DNA from: Acidobacteriaceae bacterium
Lineage (GTDB): Bacteria > Acidobacteriota > Terriglobia > Terriglobales > Acidobacteriaceae
DNA length: 64,000 nucleotides
NCBI GenBank assembly: GCA_030037635.1
Contig: JASHQH010000211.1
Location: 49,326-113,325, forward strand
Reading direction: 5' to 3'
A model generated the notes under the pieces. The model saw only the letters and a program-made list of their open reading frames with translations, was not told where the DNA came from and did not search any database. Position numbers and translations under genes: made by a program. Shown here piece after piece: positions 1-9,027 of this stretch. Position 1 is the first letter of the stretch. Every line of letters starts with the position of its first letter.

Positions 1-151
1 AAACGACGCCCCAATCGACCGTTCTCCGCCTTTCAATCTCTCCACTCTTAAGCTCTGTCTTCATCCTCGCCGGGCTGAATCATCAAATGATCAAGCCAGT
101 TAGCCGGGCCGCAGCCCCTGATCACTGATCGCGGCTCCCTGACCGCCGGCT

Positions 152-859
152 TTACTTCTTCCCTGCCGCGTCCGCAATCTGCGAATCCAGCGGCACGCCC
201 GGTCCCATCGTCGAGCTCAGCGTGACGCTCTTGATGTACTTGCCCTTGGCCGCCGAAGGCTTGGCGCGCACGATCGATGTAATGACCACGGTCGCATTGT
301 CGATCAGCTTTTGCGGGTCAAAACTGAGTTTTCCCACCGGAACGTGCACCAGGCTGGTCTTGTCGGCGCGAAACTCCACTTTGCCGGCCTTGATCTCCTT
401 CACCGCCGCACCCACATCCATGGTCACGGTCCCGGTCTTGGGATTCGGCATCAGGCCCTTGGGCCCCAACACCTTGCCCAGCCGTCCCACTACCTTCATC
501 ATGTCGGGCGTCGCAATCAGTGCATCGAAGGCCGTCCAGTTTTCTTTCTGGATTTTCTCAACCATCTCCTCGCCGCCCACAAAGTCGGCGCCCGCCGCGG
601 AAGCTTCCCTTTGCCGGTCGCCGGCGGCGATCACGGCCACCACTTTTGTTTTGCCCAGCCCGTGCGGCAGCACCACGGTGCCGCGCACCATCTGGTCGGC
701 GTGGCGCGTGTCCACACCCAAACGCATGGTCAGATCGACCGTTTCGTCGAACTTGGCGTACTTGACTTGCTTAAGGAGATTGACTGCTTCAGGCAGCGGA
801 TACGCCGGCTTGGTGACAGCGGCGCGCGCCTTCGCAATGTTCTTGCCAGGATGACCCAT
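152..859 (-). CDS. rplA: 50S ribosomal protein L1
   Basis: Structural protein of the large subunit at the L1 stalk, binding 23S rRNA and, in many bacteria, its own mRNA. The protein contains the L1 signature region ([20 protein letters not shown], followed by [11 protein letters not shown]) and the N-terminal block [15 protein letters not shown]; the 235-residue length is normal for the family. I chose the internal ATG at 859 rather than a GTG nine codons upstream because an AGGGA ribosome-binding motif sits a few bases before it and because L1 proteins begin close to this lysine-rich segment. Unusually, the upstream 600 bp carry no rplK, secE or nusG. The downstream rplJ, if present, would lie beyond the window edge. 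Confidence 0.97.
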   Translation of the reverse strand: MGHPGKNIAKARAAVTKPAYPLPEAVNLLKQVKYAKFDETVDLTMRLGVDTRHADQMVRGTVVLPHGLGKTKVVAVIAAGDRQREASAAGADFVGGEEMVEKIQKENWTAFDALIATPDMMKVVGRLGKVLGPKGLMPNPKTGTVTMDVGAAVKEIKAGKVEFRADKTSLVHVPVGKLSFDPQKLIDNATVVITSIVRAKPSAAKGKYIKSVTLSSTMGPGVPLDSQIADAAGKK

Positions 860-1470
860 GCTTCCCTCGTCTCCCACCGCTCTCACCAGCCCGTCTTTGC
901 GGGACTCCCGGCCGGAGGGGCAGCCTTTTCGGACCGCTTCACCTTGCCTGCAGGAGCTGAAAGCCGTGGTGCAATTGACAGCGCAGGGATCCCCTCCTGC
1001 GCAACAGCATCAATAGTAAGGGATTGGGCGCGGAATTGCAAACTGCAGAAGAGTTCCTTTGCGCGTGGCGCCCACCACACCTCAAAACAGAATTTCGACT
1101 GTAGAATGAGCGCGCCTTCTTTGCGTGTGTGGGAAGCGGTGACGAAAGATCGGTCCGGAAGATAGGGCCGTCGGTCCGCGGGCCGCTAAAACGACCTGCG
1201 GGCCGTGCCAACGCGAATGAGGTGAGGACGATTGGATGAGAAATCGTCCTGGACGCGAGTAGCAATTCACATCGCCGTTGACTGGCGATTCGTGCTTGCT
1301 CTCGTGATCTTCGTCCTGGTGCTAACTGCTGAAGTAGCCAAACTCCCAGGAGGGATCATCCCTTCCGGGACACATCAAGCATAGCAAAATCGTTGACTTC
1401 TCATTGCGTTTATCGGCAACCGAGCGGCGATCCTTACCCAGTTAACCGCCAGCGGCCCAGGGGTAGACCT
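860..1470. other. Intergenic region upstream of rplA, no gene recognised
   Basis: About 610 bp between the secreted-protein pair and rplA. No reading frame on either strand has a recognisable product, and no L11 (rplK) remnant was found. A short perfect inverted repeat with a 6-bp stem lies at 1271-1289 (ATCGCC, 7-base loop, GGCGAT). It should contain the promoter for rplA, but no clear -35/-10 pair could be picked by eye. Confidence 0.5.
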
Positions 1471-2109
1471 TCAATTGCCCGATGGCGTCCCAGCGGTCTC
1501 GGCAGCGCTCTCGGTTGGATCGGGTTCACTGGCAACGCGCGTGTGCTTCCTGGCCTGCACGTTTACTGTCAGCAGCGGCGCAAACGGCAATTCGCTCTGG
1601 TGCAAATAGAGAACCGGCCGCAACGCGCGCGGCGCCTGAGCCACGTCTTCCGGCTTGGGAACGGTTCTGCCGCTTTTCAGATTGAAGAACGCCGATGATC
1701 TCTCACTGAATCCGCCTCCGGACACGTACCCCTCCGCACGATAGCCCCATCCCAGCGGCGTGCGAATCTCCAATCCCACGCTTTCGAGCGCGCCCTGGCT
1801 GTCGAAGCAGTAGCGCGTATACATCCAGAAGTCCTGTCCCGGCTCGACGATTGCCACGGATTGATTCTTACCGTGATCCTGCCAGATCTGCGCCCACATC
1901 CCGCTGTCAGGCACGAGATGCGGAGCTTCGTCGAGGCTTGAGTACTCGCGCCAGTCGCTCAGGATGCTGGTTTTGGCGAACGTGCGTGCGCTTGCAGGAA
2001 CTTTTGCTTGTACATGGCAGGAAGGCGCAGCCGCCGCGACCGGGGCAACGCCGATCGCCAGCACGGAGAGAACCAAGGCAACTCTATTTCGACTCATGGG
2101 CCGCATCAT
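1471..2109 (-). CDS. Secreted hypothetical protein, paralog A of a tandem pair
   Basis: Family not recognised. The N-terminus is a typical Sec signal (about 30 residues, hydrophobic run VALVLSVLAIGVAPVAAAA). The mature part has two cysteines and conserved blocks shared with the next gene upstream: WREY, a TRYCFD motif, GLEI/GFEI, LGWG.R.EG.VSGG, PR.LRPVLYL and the C-terminal TPSGN. Several starts are possible: TTG at 2124, ATG at 2109, 2106 and 2097. The ATG at 2109 is preferred because a GAGG motif lies nine bases upstream. A perfect inverted repeat covers this start region. The pair is separated by 160 bp, so the genes may be cotranscribed. Periplasmic or extracellular location is inferred; the function is unknown. 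Confidence 0.75.
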   Translation of the reverse strand: MMRPMSRNRVALVLSVLAIGVAPVAAAAPSCHVQAKVPASARTFAKTSILSDWREYSSLDEAPHLVPDSGMWAQIWQDHGKNQSVAIVEPGQDFWMYTRYCFDSQGALESVGLEIRTPLGWGYRAEGYVSGGGFSERSSAFFNLKSGRTVPKPEDVAQAPRALRPVLYLHQSELPFAPLLTVNVQARKHTRVASEPDPTESAAETAGTPSGN

Positions 2110-2120
2110 GTCATGCGGCC
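2099..2120 (-). promoter_or_regulatory. Perfect 8-bp inverted repeat over the translation start
   Basis: GGCCGCAT and ATGCGGCC flank the six-base spacer CATGTC. The repeat covers the candidate ribosome-binding motif and the alternative ATG codons of the secreted protein that follows. In RNA it would form a stable hairpin able to mask the initiation region; in DNA it could be an operator. Which role applies, if either, cannot be told from sequence. Confidence 0.4.
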
Positions 2121-2269
2121 TCAAACTGATAAATACTACACGCGGGCCAACCCACCCTCCCCGCTCGATTGCGCTCCACGGACCCGGTGGTCACCGCGCT
2201 TTCGATGCCTTCCGTAACGAACGCTGCTCAAGTCGTTTGTTTCCACGTCCGACGGACGGCTCGCAAATC

Positions 2270-2896
2270 TTAATTGCCCGATGGCGTCCGAGGGGCTTCG
2301 GCAACGCTCTCGGTTGGGCCTGGAGCGCTCACCGCGCGTGGGTGCTTCTTGGCCTTCGCAGTCACTGTGAGCAGCGATGCGAACGGCAGATCGTCCTGGT
2401 TCAAATAGAGAACTGGCTGCAAGGCGCGCGGCACGCTTTCCACGCCGCCGGGCCTGGGAACCGTCTTGCCGTTTCCCACGTTGAAGAACTCCGACGTGGT
2501 GGCAAGGAACGTGCCGCCGGAGACCGACCCTTCTACACGATGGCCCCAACCCAACTGGGTCTCAATCTCGAAGCCCACGCCGTCGAGGTTGCCTGCCTCG
2601 TCAAAGCAGTAACGGGTAGATATCTTGAAGTTCTGGCCGCGCTCGACCAGATAGGCGGAATTGATCTTCTTGTTAACCTGCCAGAATTCTCCCAGCATTT
2701 CGCCCTTCATGCTGAGCGCCGGGGCGTCATTCAGCGTGCGGTATTCACGCCACTCGTTTTGGCCGCCTGAATTGGCAAAGATGCGGGTATCCCAGGGAGC
2801 AGTGGTCTTCATCGGGCAGACGGAAGATGCCTTCGCCATCTGCGCCAGCCCCAGCACTAAGACAACCATCGCGCAACCCAGGATTTTCTTCTTCAT
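2270..2896 (-). CDS. Secreted hypothetical protein, paralog B of a tandem pair
   Basis: Paralog of the gene at 1471-2109 with the same length and block order: signal peptide (KKKILGCAMVVLVLGLAQ), NEWREY, TRYCFDEAG, GVGFEIETQLGWGHRVEG, PRALQPVLYL and terminal TPSGN. The last 100 bases of both genes are nearly identical at DNA level, which points to a fairly recent duplication or gene conversion. ATG at 2896 is preferred over a TTG eight codons earlier because it puts the charged KKK run at the start of the signal peptide; the ribosome-binding site is weak. No known domain was recognised and the function is unknown. Upstream (2897-3138) separates it from the divergently transcribed helicase gene. 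Confidence 0.75.
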   Translation of the reverse strand: MKKKILGCAMVVLVLGLAQMAKASSVCPMKTTAPWDTRIFANSGGQNEWREYRTLNDAPALSMKGEMLGEFWQVNKKINSAYLVERGQNFKISTRYCFDEAGNLDGVGFEIETQLGWGHRVEGSVSGGTFLATTSEFFNVGNGKTVPRPGGVESVPRALQPVLYLNQDDLPFASLLTVTAKAKKHPRAVSAPGPTESVAEAPRTPSGN

Positions 2897-3138
2897 GATG
2901 GATCCAAGGGGGTATTCCAATTCCGCTGTTTTTCTACCTTATAGATAAATCCGATACCACTTTTGTGCTACTCTCCATCGTTATCTCAGGCGTCGAACTT
3001 AAGTCACTCGAAAAGTGCGCATAGGTAACTCATGTGTGGGTACTTCGCGACTTGGACGGCTCAAATCCGTAAGGCTCGGCTGTGGATGGCGCTCCAACGC
3101 TACACTAGATTCAGGACCCTTCCCGCCGGATCGCAGCC

Positions 3139-5718
3139 TTGCACTCCCTCCTCGCCCATTTGAATCCTGAACAGCGCGCCGCGGTCGAGGCGACGGAGGG
3201 CCCATTGCTTATCCTGGCCGGCGCGGGCTCGGGCAAAACCCGCGTCATCACCCACCGCATCGCCTGGCTCATCCGCGAGAAAAATGTGGCGCCTGACTCC
3301 ATCCTTGCCGTCACCTTCACCAATAAAGCGGCGGGCGAAATGGCCGAGCGCGTTGACGAGCTTCTCGGCCACTCCTCGTTGGCCAAGCCCCTCATCTCGA
3401 CGTTTCACTCCTTCTGCGTACGCATCCTGCGCCGCGACATCGAGGCGCTGAAGATCGGCGACAAAGGCCTCTCCCGGGCCTTCACCATCTTCGACGAAAA
3501 CGACCAGCAGGGCCTGATCAAGCAGATCATGAAGCGCATGGGGCTCGACACCAAGCAGCTGACTCCGCGCACGGTGCAGAGCCGCATCTCCTGGGCCAAA
3601 AATCACATGGTCGATCCCCAGGATTACTTTCTCGGATCCAAGGACCCGATCAGCGAACGCGTCGCGCACATCTTCCAGGCTTACCAGGCAGAGCTGCGCA
3701 AGAACAACGCCATGGACTTCGACGATCTGCTGCTGGAAGCGGTGCGGCTGCTTAAATCGTCTTCCCAGGTGCGGGAGCGGTATCAGCATCACTATCAATA
3801 TCTGCTGGTCGACGAGTACCAGGACACCAACCGCCCGCAGTACGAGCTGATGAAGCTGCTGGCCGGCGAGCACAAGAATGTCTGCGCGGTGGGCGACGAG
3901 GACCAGAGCATTTACTCATGGCGCGGCGCCGACATCCGCAACATTCTGGAGTTTGAGAAGGACTTTCCCAATGCCCGCATTATTCGCCTCGAGCAAAACT
4001 ACCGCTCTACGCAGAACATTCTGGAGGCGGCCGGCGCCGTGGTTGCTAACAACGTCCGGCGCAAGGGCAAGAAACTCTGGACGGAGCGCCAGGGCGGCTC
4101 GATGATCGGCTATTATGAAGCGCCCGACGGCGAGAACGAGGCTCTTTTCATCGCCGACAAAATCCAGGCGTTTCTGCGCCAGTCGGAAGATTCCTCCGAA
4201 ACACGGGGCCGCGGAGCGGCGGTGCTGTATCGCATCAATTCGCAGTCGCGCCTCATTGAAGAAGCCATGCGCCGCTACAACATCAGCTACAGCATGGTCG
4301 GCGGCTTCAGCTTCTACGAGCGCGCCGAGATCAAGGACTTGCTCGCCTACCTGCGCCTGGTCCGCAATCCGCACGACTCCATGGCCCTGCAGCGAGTCAT
4401 CAACACTCCGGCGCGCGGCATTGGCAAAACCACGCTTGAAACGGTGGAGCGGTTGGCGCTCGAAACCGGGCAGTCGACCTGGGACGCCATCGGGGCGGCC
4501 GTCGCCAACCGTCTTATCCCGGCGCGCGCGCTCATGGCTCTCGAATCCTTTCGGCAGCTCATTCTCGACGCGCAGGCCATGATGGATCCGGACTTCGCGG
4601 GCAAGCTAGCCGCCGACGTTGCCGAATCCACGGCCAGCCAAGCCGACACGGGGTTCGATTTCGGCGTGGCTGCAAGGGAGCAAGAAAACGGGGATCAAGC
4701 GAGCGAGGGAACATGGGAACAAGGCGACGACGAAGGCGAGGAGGACGAGGAAACCGGATTCCGCTCGCCTGGTGACGCTGCCACCCTCCCCGAACTTATC
4801 CGCTTCATCATCGATCGCACCGGCTACATCAAAGCTCTCGAAGCCGAAGGCACACCCGAGGCCTTCAGCCGGATTGAGAACCTGAAGGAGCTTGCCAACG
4901 CCGCGCACGACGCCGAGGAACGGGGCGAAACGCTCGCCGAGTTTCTCGATCACGCCGCGCTGGCCTCCGACACCGACCAGTTCGATCCCAATGCCCGGGT
5001 CACCCTCATGACCCTGCACGCAGCCAAGGGCCTCGAATTTTCGCTGGTTTTTCTCGCCGGCATGGAAGAGGGCCTGTTTCCTCACTCGCGCACGTTGAGC
5101 GATCCGGAGGGAGATCTTGAAGAGGAGCGCCGTCTCTGCTACGTAGGCATGACGCGCGCCATGAATACGCTCATCCTCACGCGCGCCCACTATCGGCGAC
5201 GCTACGGCGCCGACATTCCTGAGGCCAGCATTCCCTCGCGCTTTCTTGAGGAGGTGCCCGAACAGCTGATCGAAAATCTCAGCGTTCGAAGCCCACGATG
5301 GTCGACGCCTGCCTACAGGCCTTCCTACGGCGCGGCCCATTCGCACCGCCGCGACCCCAGCGGTTCGCACTTCAACTACGAGGATGAGAGCCAGGAGATC
5401 CCGCACGCAGCCGGGTCAGGCTCCTCGGCCGGCCGCGGGGCTCGCCCGGAGTGCTCGGTTGAGAACATCGCTCGATTTTTCGGCAGCAGATCGGGCAGCG
5501 CTGGTTCCGGTTCCTTCGCGCGGCCTCCCATGGACATCCCAGCAACCAACGGCGCCTCCGGCCTGAAAAAAGGCCAGCGCGTGCTGCACGCCAAGTACGG
5601 CGAAGGCACCGTGCTGGTGCGCGAAGGCGAGGGCGAAGACGCCAAGCTCACCGTTCACTTTGCCCGCCACGGCATCAAGAAGCTGATGGAGAAGTTCGCC
5701 AACCTGCGCAAAGCCTGA
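3139..5718 (+). CDS. pcrA: ATP-dependent DNA helicase, PcrA/UvrD type (SF1A)
   Basis: 3'-5' DNA translocase used in nucleotide excision repair and in removing proteins or RNA polymerase from DNA. Superfamily 1 motifs are in order: Walker A AGAGSGKT at residues 27-34, VTFTNKAAGEM near 58, DEYQDT at 225-230, GDEDQSIYSWRGAD around 252-265, and the motif VI region CYVGMTRA. The last 50 residues (from about 809, KKGQRVLHAKYGEGTV) are the Tudor-like C-terminal domain known to bind RNA polymerase in PcrA. The start is a TTG without a clear ribosome-binding site; it gives the expected LLAHLNPEQ N-terminus and no in-frame ATG lies just upstream. At 859 residues it is longer than typical PcrA (about 720), partly because of an acidic, low-complexity insert at about 512-537. 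Confidence 0.95.
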   Translation: MHSLLAHLNPEQRAAVEATEGPLLILAGAGSGKTRVITHRIAWLIREKNVAPDSILAVTFTNKAAGEMAERVDELLGHSSLAKPLISTFHSFCVRILRRDIEALKIGDKGLSRAFTIFDENDQQGLIKQIMKRMGLDTKQLTPRTVQSRISWAKNHMVDPQDYFLGSKDPISERVAHIFQAYQAELRKNNAMDFDDLLLEAVRLLKSSSQVRERYQHHYQYLLVDEYQDTNRPQYELMKLLAGEHKNVCAVGDEDQSIYSWRGADIRNILEFEKDFPNARIIRLEQNYRSTQNILEAAGAVVANNVRRKGKKLWTERQGGSMIGYYEAPDGENEALFIADKIQAFLRQSEDSSETRGRGAAVLYRINSQSRLIEEAMRRYNISYSMVGGFSFYERAEIKDLLAYLRLVRNPHDSMALQRVINTPARGIGKTTLETVERLALETGQSTWDAIGAAVANRLIPARALMALESFRQLILDAQAMMDPDFAGKLAADVAESTASQADTGFDFGVAAREQENGDQASEGTWEQGDDEGEEDEETGFRSPGDAATLPELIRFIIDRTGYIKALEAEGTPEAFSRIENLKELANAAHDAEERGETLAEFLDHAALASDTDQFDPNARVTLMTLHAAKGLEFSLVFLAGMEEGLFPHSRTLSDPEGDLEEERRLCYVGMTRAMNTLILTRAHYRRRYGADIPEASIPSRFLEEVPEQLIENLSVRSPRWSTPAYRPSYGAAHSHRRDPSGSHFNYEDESQEIPHAAGSGSSAGRGARPECSVENIARFFGSRSGSAGSGSFARPPMDIPATNGASGLKKGQRVLHAKYGEGTVLVREGEGEDAKLTVHFARHGIKKLMEKFANLRKA

Positions 5719-5816
5719 ATCTCGGCGGGTGTCCCCTGTCCCGCGCCCTCGTGGACCGGGAGCGCCGCGTTGGGACACCGCGACGATCGCATCCCTTCCG
5801 TTAGACTGAAAGCGCA

Positions 5817-6962
5817 ATGCAATCGCGCAAAAACCTTGAGATGGCGCAGCGGATCGCGTTGCTTGCTTTCGCCTGCGCTGTCACGTCAATCTTCACAGCC
5901 TGCGGCATGCCGGGCGCGCCTCAGCCGCCCTCCCTCAATCTGCCTGCTCCCGTCAACGATCTCTCTGCCGTGCGCACCGGCAACCAGGTGGCGCTCACCT
6001 GGACCATGCCCACCAAGAACACCGATAAAACCGTGCTCAAGGGCAACATAACGGTGCGCGTGTGCCGCAATGAATCCGCCTCAACAAGCTGCGCCGTCAC
6101 CACTACGCTCCAACTGGCTCCCGGCGCAAACGGAAGCTTCACCGACACGCTGCCCGCGCCACTCGCTTCGGGAACTGCGCGCGTTCTCAACTATTCCGTT
6201 GAGCTCGACAATCGCAAAGGCCGTTCCGCCGGTCTGTCCAACGCCACGCAAATTCTCGCCGGCAAGGCGCCCACGCCGGTCACCGGCTTGACCGCCGAAA
6301 TGCGCCGCAACGAGGTCCTGCTTCGTTGGGAGGCTGCGCCGTCCGGCTCGTCTCCCGCGGCCATCCGGCTGGTGCGCAAGCGGCTCAGTCCGCCCGCTCA
6401 AAAGCCCGGCCCGCAAAACACCACCCAAGGCTTGCTTGCGCCTCCTGCCGAGCCGGCTGAGCGAACCCTCCTGGTTGAGGCCGAGGCGAACACCGATCGC
6501 GCTCTTGATGCAGACATTCGCATCGGCGAAACGTACGAATATCGCGCGCAGCGCGTGGCTCGCGTGACCGTGAACGGCCAGACGCTCGAGCTTGCGTCAG
6601 AGCTTTCGCCTCCGCTGCGTGTCGAAGCCATCCAGGAGTTTCCTCCAGCCGTGCCCAAGGGCCTGGCCGCTGTGGCCACGCCTGGTGAAAACGGCGCCGG
6701 CCCGGCGATCGACCTGAACTGGCAACCCAACACTGACCCCGATCTGGCAGGCTACATCGTCTACCGGCGCGAACCCGGAGCGTCAGGCGCGGAGGCAGCG
6801 TGGCAGCGCATCTCGCCCGCGCAACCGGTTGCCGAACCGGCATATCACGATGACCATGTGCAGCCCGGCCACACCTATGCCTACGCCGTGAGCGCCATCG
6901 ACCTGGAGGGCCATGAAAGCGAGCGCTCAGCCGAAGCCCAGGAGACGGCCGCTTCACCATAG
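5817..6962 (+). CDS. Lipoprotein with fibronectin type III-like domains
   Basis: The N-terminus is a lipoprotein signal with the lipobox FTAC (Cys29), so the mature protein is probably lipid-anchored in the envelope. The rest resembles three fibronectin III-type beta-sandwich repeats, at about 40-145 (LTWTMP), 150-270 (LRWEAAP) and 280-378 (LNWQPNTDPDLAGYIVYRR, then YAYAVSAIDLEGHES). No catalytic motif is seen; such proteins usually act in adhesion or scaffolding. An alternative start is Met9. It lies 98 bp after the helicase gene and 23 bp before the FAH-family gene, so cotranscription with the latter is likely, although no functional link is evident. Confidence 0.8.
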   Translation: MQSRKNLEMAQRIALLAFACAVTSIFTACGMPGAPQPPSLNLPAPVNDLSAVRTGNQVALTWTMPTKNTDKTVLKGNITVRVCRNESASTSCAVTTTLQLAPGANGSFTDTLPAPLASGTARVLNYSVELDNRKGRSAGLSNATQILAGKAPTPVTGLTAEMRRNEVLLRWEAAPSGSSPAAIRLVRKRLSPPAQKPGPQNTTQGLLAPPAEPAERTLLVEAEANTDRALDADIRIGETYEYRAQRVARVTVNGQTLELASELSPPLRVEAIQEFPPAVPKGLAAVATPGENGAGPAIDLNWQPNTDPDLAGYIVYRREPGASGAEAAWQRISPAQPVAEPAYHDDHVQPGHTYAYAVSAIDLEGHESERSAEAQETAASP

Positions 6963-6985
6963 CGAGACGCGAGGAGGGTTTCTCG

Positions 6986-7804
6986 ATGAAATACTGCCGG
7001 TTCCTGTGGAACGGCCAAAGCATGTACGGCGCGGTGGAAATGCACGCCGGCGAATTGCGTATCATTTCCCTCATCGACGCGCCGGAGGAAGACCTCGTCT
7101 ACCGCATCGAACACGGCGGCGCACCTGCCGGCAGCTTCAACTTCGAGCCCATGCCGTTCAGCCGGGCGGATTTGCTGCCGCCTGTCAAACCAACAAAAAT
7201 CATCTGCGTCGGCCGCAACTATCGCGAGCACGTAAGCGAGCTCGGCAACCAGCTGCCGGCCGAACCGCTGCTTTTCTTCAAGCCGCCATCCTCGCTGCTG
7301 CGTCCCGGCGGCGCGGTGCGGCTGCCCTTGGTGTCGGAGCGCGTGGACTTCGAGGGCGAACTGGCGCTGGTCATCGGCCGCCGCGCCCGAGCCCTCAAGC
7401 CCGAAGACGACTGGCGCAAAATCGTCCGCGGCTTCACGCTGGCTAACGACATCACGGCCCGCGACCTGCAAAAGAAGGACACACAGTGGACACGCGCCAA
7501 GGGCTTCGACACTTTTTGCCCCATAGGCCCGTTGGTCAGCGACGAGCTCGACCTCGACGGCGGGGTCACAATCGAAACGCGGGTCAACGGCGAGCTGCGC
7601 CAGAGCGGCTCCTCGCGCGACTTCATCTTTCCGGTCCCGGCTTTGCTCAGCTACATTACCGCGGCCTTTACGCTTGAGCCGGGCGACCTGATCCTCACTG
7701 GAACTCCGTCGGGCGTCGGCCCGCTCGCCTCCGGCGATGTCGTCGAAGTCTCGATTCCCGGATTCGGTGTGCTTTCAAACGCCGTCGAAACGGAAACGGC
7801 GTAG
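6986..7804 (+). CDS. Fumarylacetoacetate hydrolase (FAH) family protein
   Basis: Metal-dependent enzyme of the FAH superfamily, which includes fumarylpyruvate and acylpyruvate hydrolases and homoprotocatechuate-pathway isomerases/decarboxylases. The fold's hallmarks are visible: ICVGRNYREHVSELG (about 73-87), the metal ligands in VDFEGELALVIGRRA (Glu123, Glu125) and TLANDITARD (Asp155), Lys172 in AKGFDTFCPIGP, and the C-terminal LEPGDLILTGTPSGVG. Length 272 fits the single-domain members with a short N-terminal extension. A GAGGAGG ribosome-binding motif precedes the ATG. The substrate cannot be told from sequence; a small-molecule 2-oxo acid from aromatic or sugar-acid catabolism is the usual role. 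Confidence 0.9.
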   Translation: MKYCRFLWNGQSMYGAVEMHAGELRIISLIDAPEEDLVYRIEHGGAPAGSFNFEPMPFSRADLLPPVKPTKIICVGRNYREHVSELGNQLPAEPLLFFKPPSSLLRPGGAVRLPLVSERVDFEGELALVIGRRARALKPEDDWRKIVRGFTLANDITARDLQKKDTQWTRAKGFDTFCPIGPLVSDELDLDGGVTIETRVNGELRQSGSSRDFIFPVPALLSYITAAFTLEPGDLILTGTPSGVGPLASGDVVEVSIPGFGVLSNAVETETA

Positions 7805-7813
7805 GACCGCCGG

Positions 7814-7843
7814 GGATGCAACCGGCTTTCACCCGGCGCATCC
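7814..7843 (+). other. Stem-loop between the FAH gene and tal
   Basis: GGATGC (7814-7819) pairs with GCATCC (7838-7843), with an inner CCGG/CCGG pairing. It lies 10 bp after the FAH stop codon and 63 bp before the transaldolase start. There is no U-run behind it, so it is a weak terminator or processing-site candidate rather than a clear intrinsic terminator. Confidence 0.35.
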
Positions 7844-7906
7844 TAAGGAGGGGGTAAACTGTTGCAGTAGGAAGCGGGCTGCCCCCTATTCCCCGGAGGA
7901 GAAAAC

Positions 7907-8908
7907 ATGCCGGAAAATCTTCTTGAGCAGTTGCGGAAATATACGGTTGTGGTTGCCGATACCGGCGACATGGACGCCATGGAGCAGTTTCACCCCCAGG
8001 ACGCGACCACCAATCCCTCGCTGATCACCACGGCGGCGCAGATGCCCCAATATCAGCCTATTGTGGACGGCGTTTTGCGGGATGCGCGCAAAGAGCTGGG
8101 CGAAAGCGCGACCGATCAGGCCGTCGCCAACCTGGCTTTCCAGCGCCTGGCCATCGCCTTCGGCAAGAAGATTCTCAAGATTATTCCCGGCCGCGTTTCC
8201 ACCGAGGTGGACGCGCGCCTTTCCTACGACACCGAGGCCACCATCGCTCAGGCACGCAGCATCATCGCGCAGTACGATGCCGCGGGCATCGGCCGAGATC
8301 ATGTGCTCATCAAGATCGCTTCCACCTGGGAGGGTATTCGCGCCGCCGAAGTCCTCGAGAAGGAAGACATCCACTGCAACCTGACACTTCTTTTCGGCTT
8401 GCATCAGGCCATCGCGGCGGCCGACGCCGGCGTCACACTCGTTTCGCCTTTCGTGGGCCGCATCCTGGACTGGTACAAGAAAGACACCGGCAAGGATTAC
8501 CACGGGGCCGATGATCCCGGCGTTCAGTCGGTCACGCGCATCTATAACTACTTCAAGAAATTCGGCTATAAAACCGTGGTCATGGGCGCCAGCTTCCGCA
8601 ATATCGGCGAAATCTGCGAACTCGCCGGCTGCGACCTGCTCACCATCTCGCCGCAATTTCTCGGCGAGCTTGAGAATACGCAGGGCGATCTGCCGCGCAA
8701 GCTCGATCCTGAAAAAGCCAAGGGCATGGCCATCGAGAGAATCATCGTGGACCACGCCACGTTCGTCCGCATGCACGCTGCCGACCGCATGGCTACCGAC
8801 AAATTGAAGGAAGGCATCGAAGGCTTTTCCGCCGCGCTGGTCAAACTGGAATCGCTGCTTGCCAAGCGCCTTGCCGAGCTGGAGTCGCGCACGCCCGCTG
8901 CGGTCTGA
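7907..8908 (+). CDS. tal: Transaldolase (TalB type)
   Basis: Pentose phosphate pathway enzyme transferring a dihydroxyacetone unit from sedoheptulose 7-phosphate to glyceraldehyde 3-phosphate. The sequence follows E. coli TalB closely: [10 protein letters not shown] with the catalytic Asp18, [10 protein letters not shown], and the Schiff-base lysine Lys136 in [13 protein letters not shown], followed by HCNLTLLFG and [12 protein letters not shown]. The length of 333 residues places it in the classical long (TalA/TalB) class. A strong GGAGGAG motif precedes the ATG. It is cytoplasmic. It stands after the FAH gene with a stem-loop in between and is followed by a convergent gene. Confidence 0.97.
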   Translation: MPENLLEQLRKYTVVVADTGDMDAMEQFHPQDATTNPSLITTAAQMPQYQPIVDGVLRDARKELGESATDQAVANLAFQRLAIAFGKKILKIIPGRVSTEVDARLSYDTEATIAQARSIIAQYDAAGIGRDHVLIKIASTWEGIRAAEVLEKEDIHCNLTLLFGLHQAIAAADAGVTLVSPFVGRILDWYKKDTGKDYHGADDPGVQSVTRIYNYFKKFGYKTVVMGASFRNIGEICELAGCDLLTISPQFLGELENTQGDLPRKLDPEKAKGMAIERIIVDHATFVRMHAADRMATDKLKEGIEGFSAALVKLESLLAKRLAELESRTPAAV

Positions 8909-9027
8909 CCCACGCAGGATTGCTGCACGCTGAGGAGCGGGGTTCGGAGCTTGGGAAGGTCTCGCCCCAACCCTAGCGGGAAGAACAAATGCCCGGCTAG
9001 GATGGGGCACTCCGCGGTTTGCTTCGC

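Noticed and set aside
1..151. Possible L10 (rplJ) leader RNA after rplA
   Set aside because: Segments resembling its AAGACAG and CCGAGG elements occur in the wrong order and without the expected pairing.
222..1165. Plus-strand frames opposite rplA
   Set aside because: They are shadows of the L1 gene in other frames; no motif or start context supports them.
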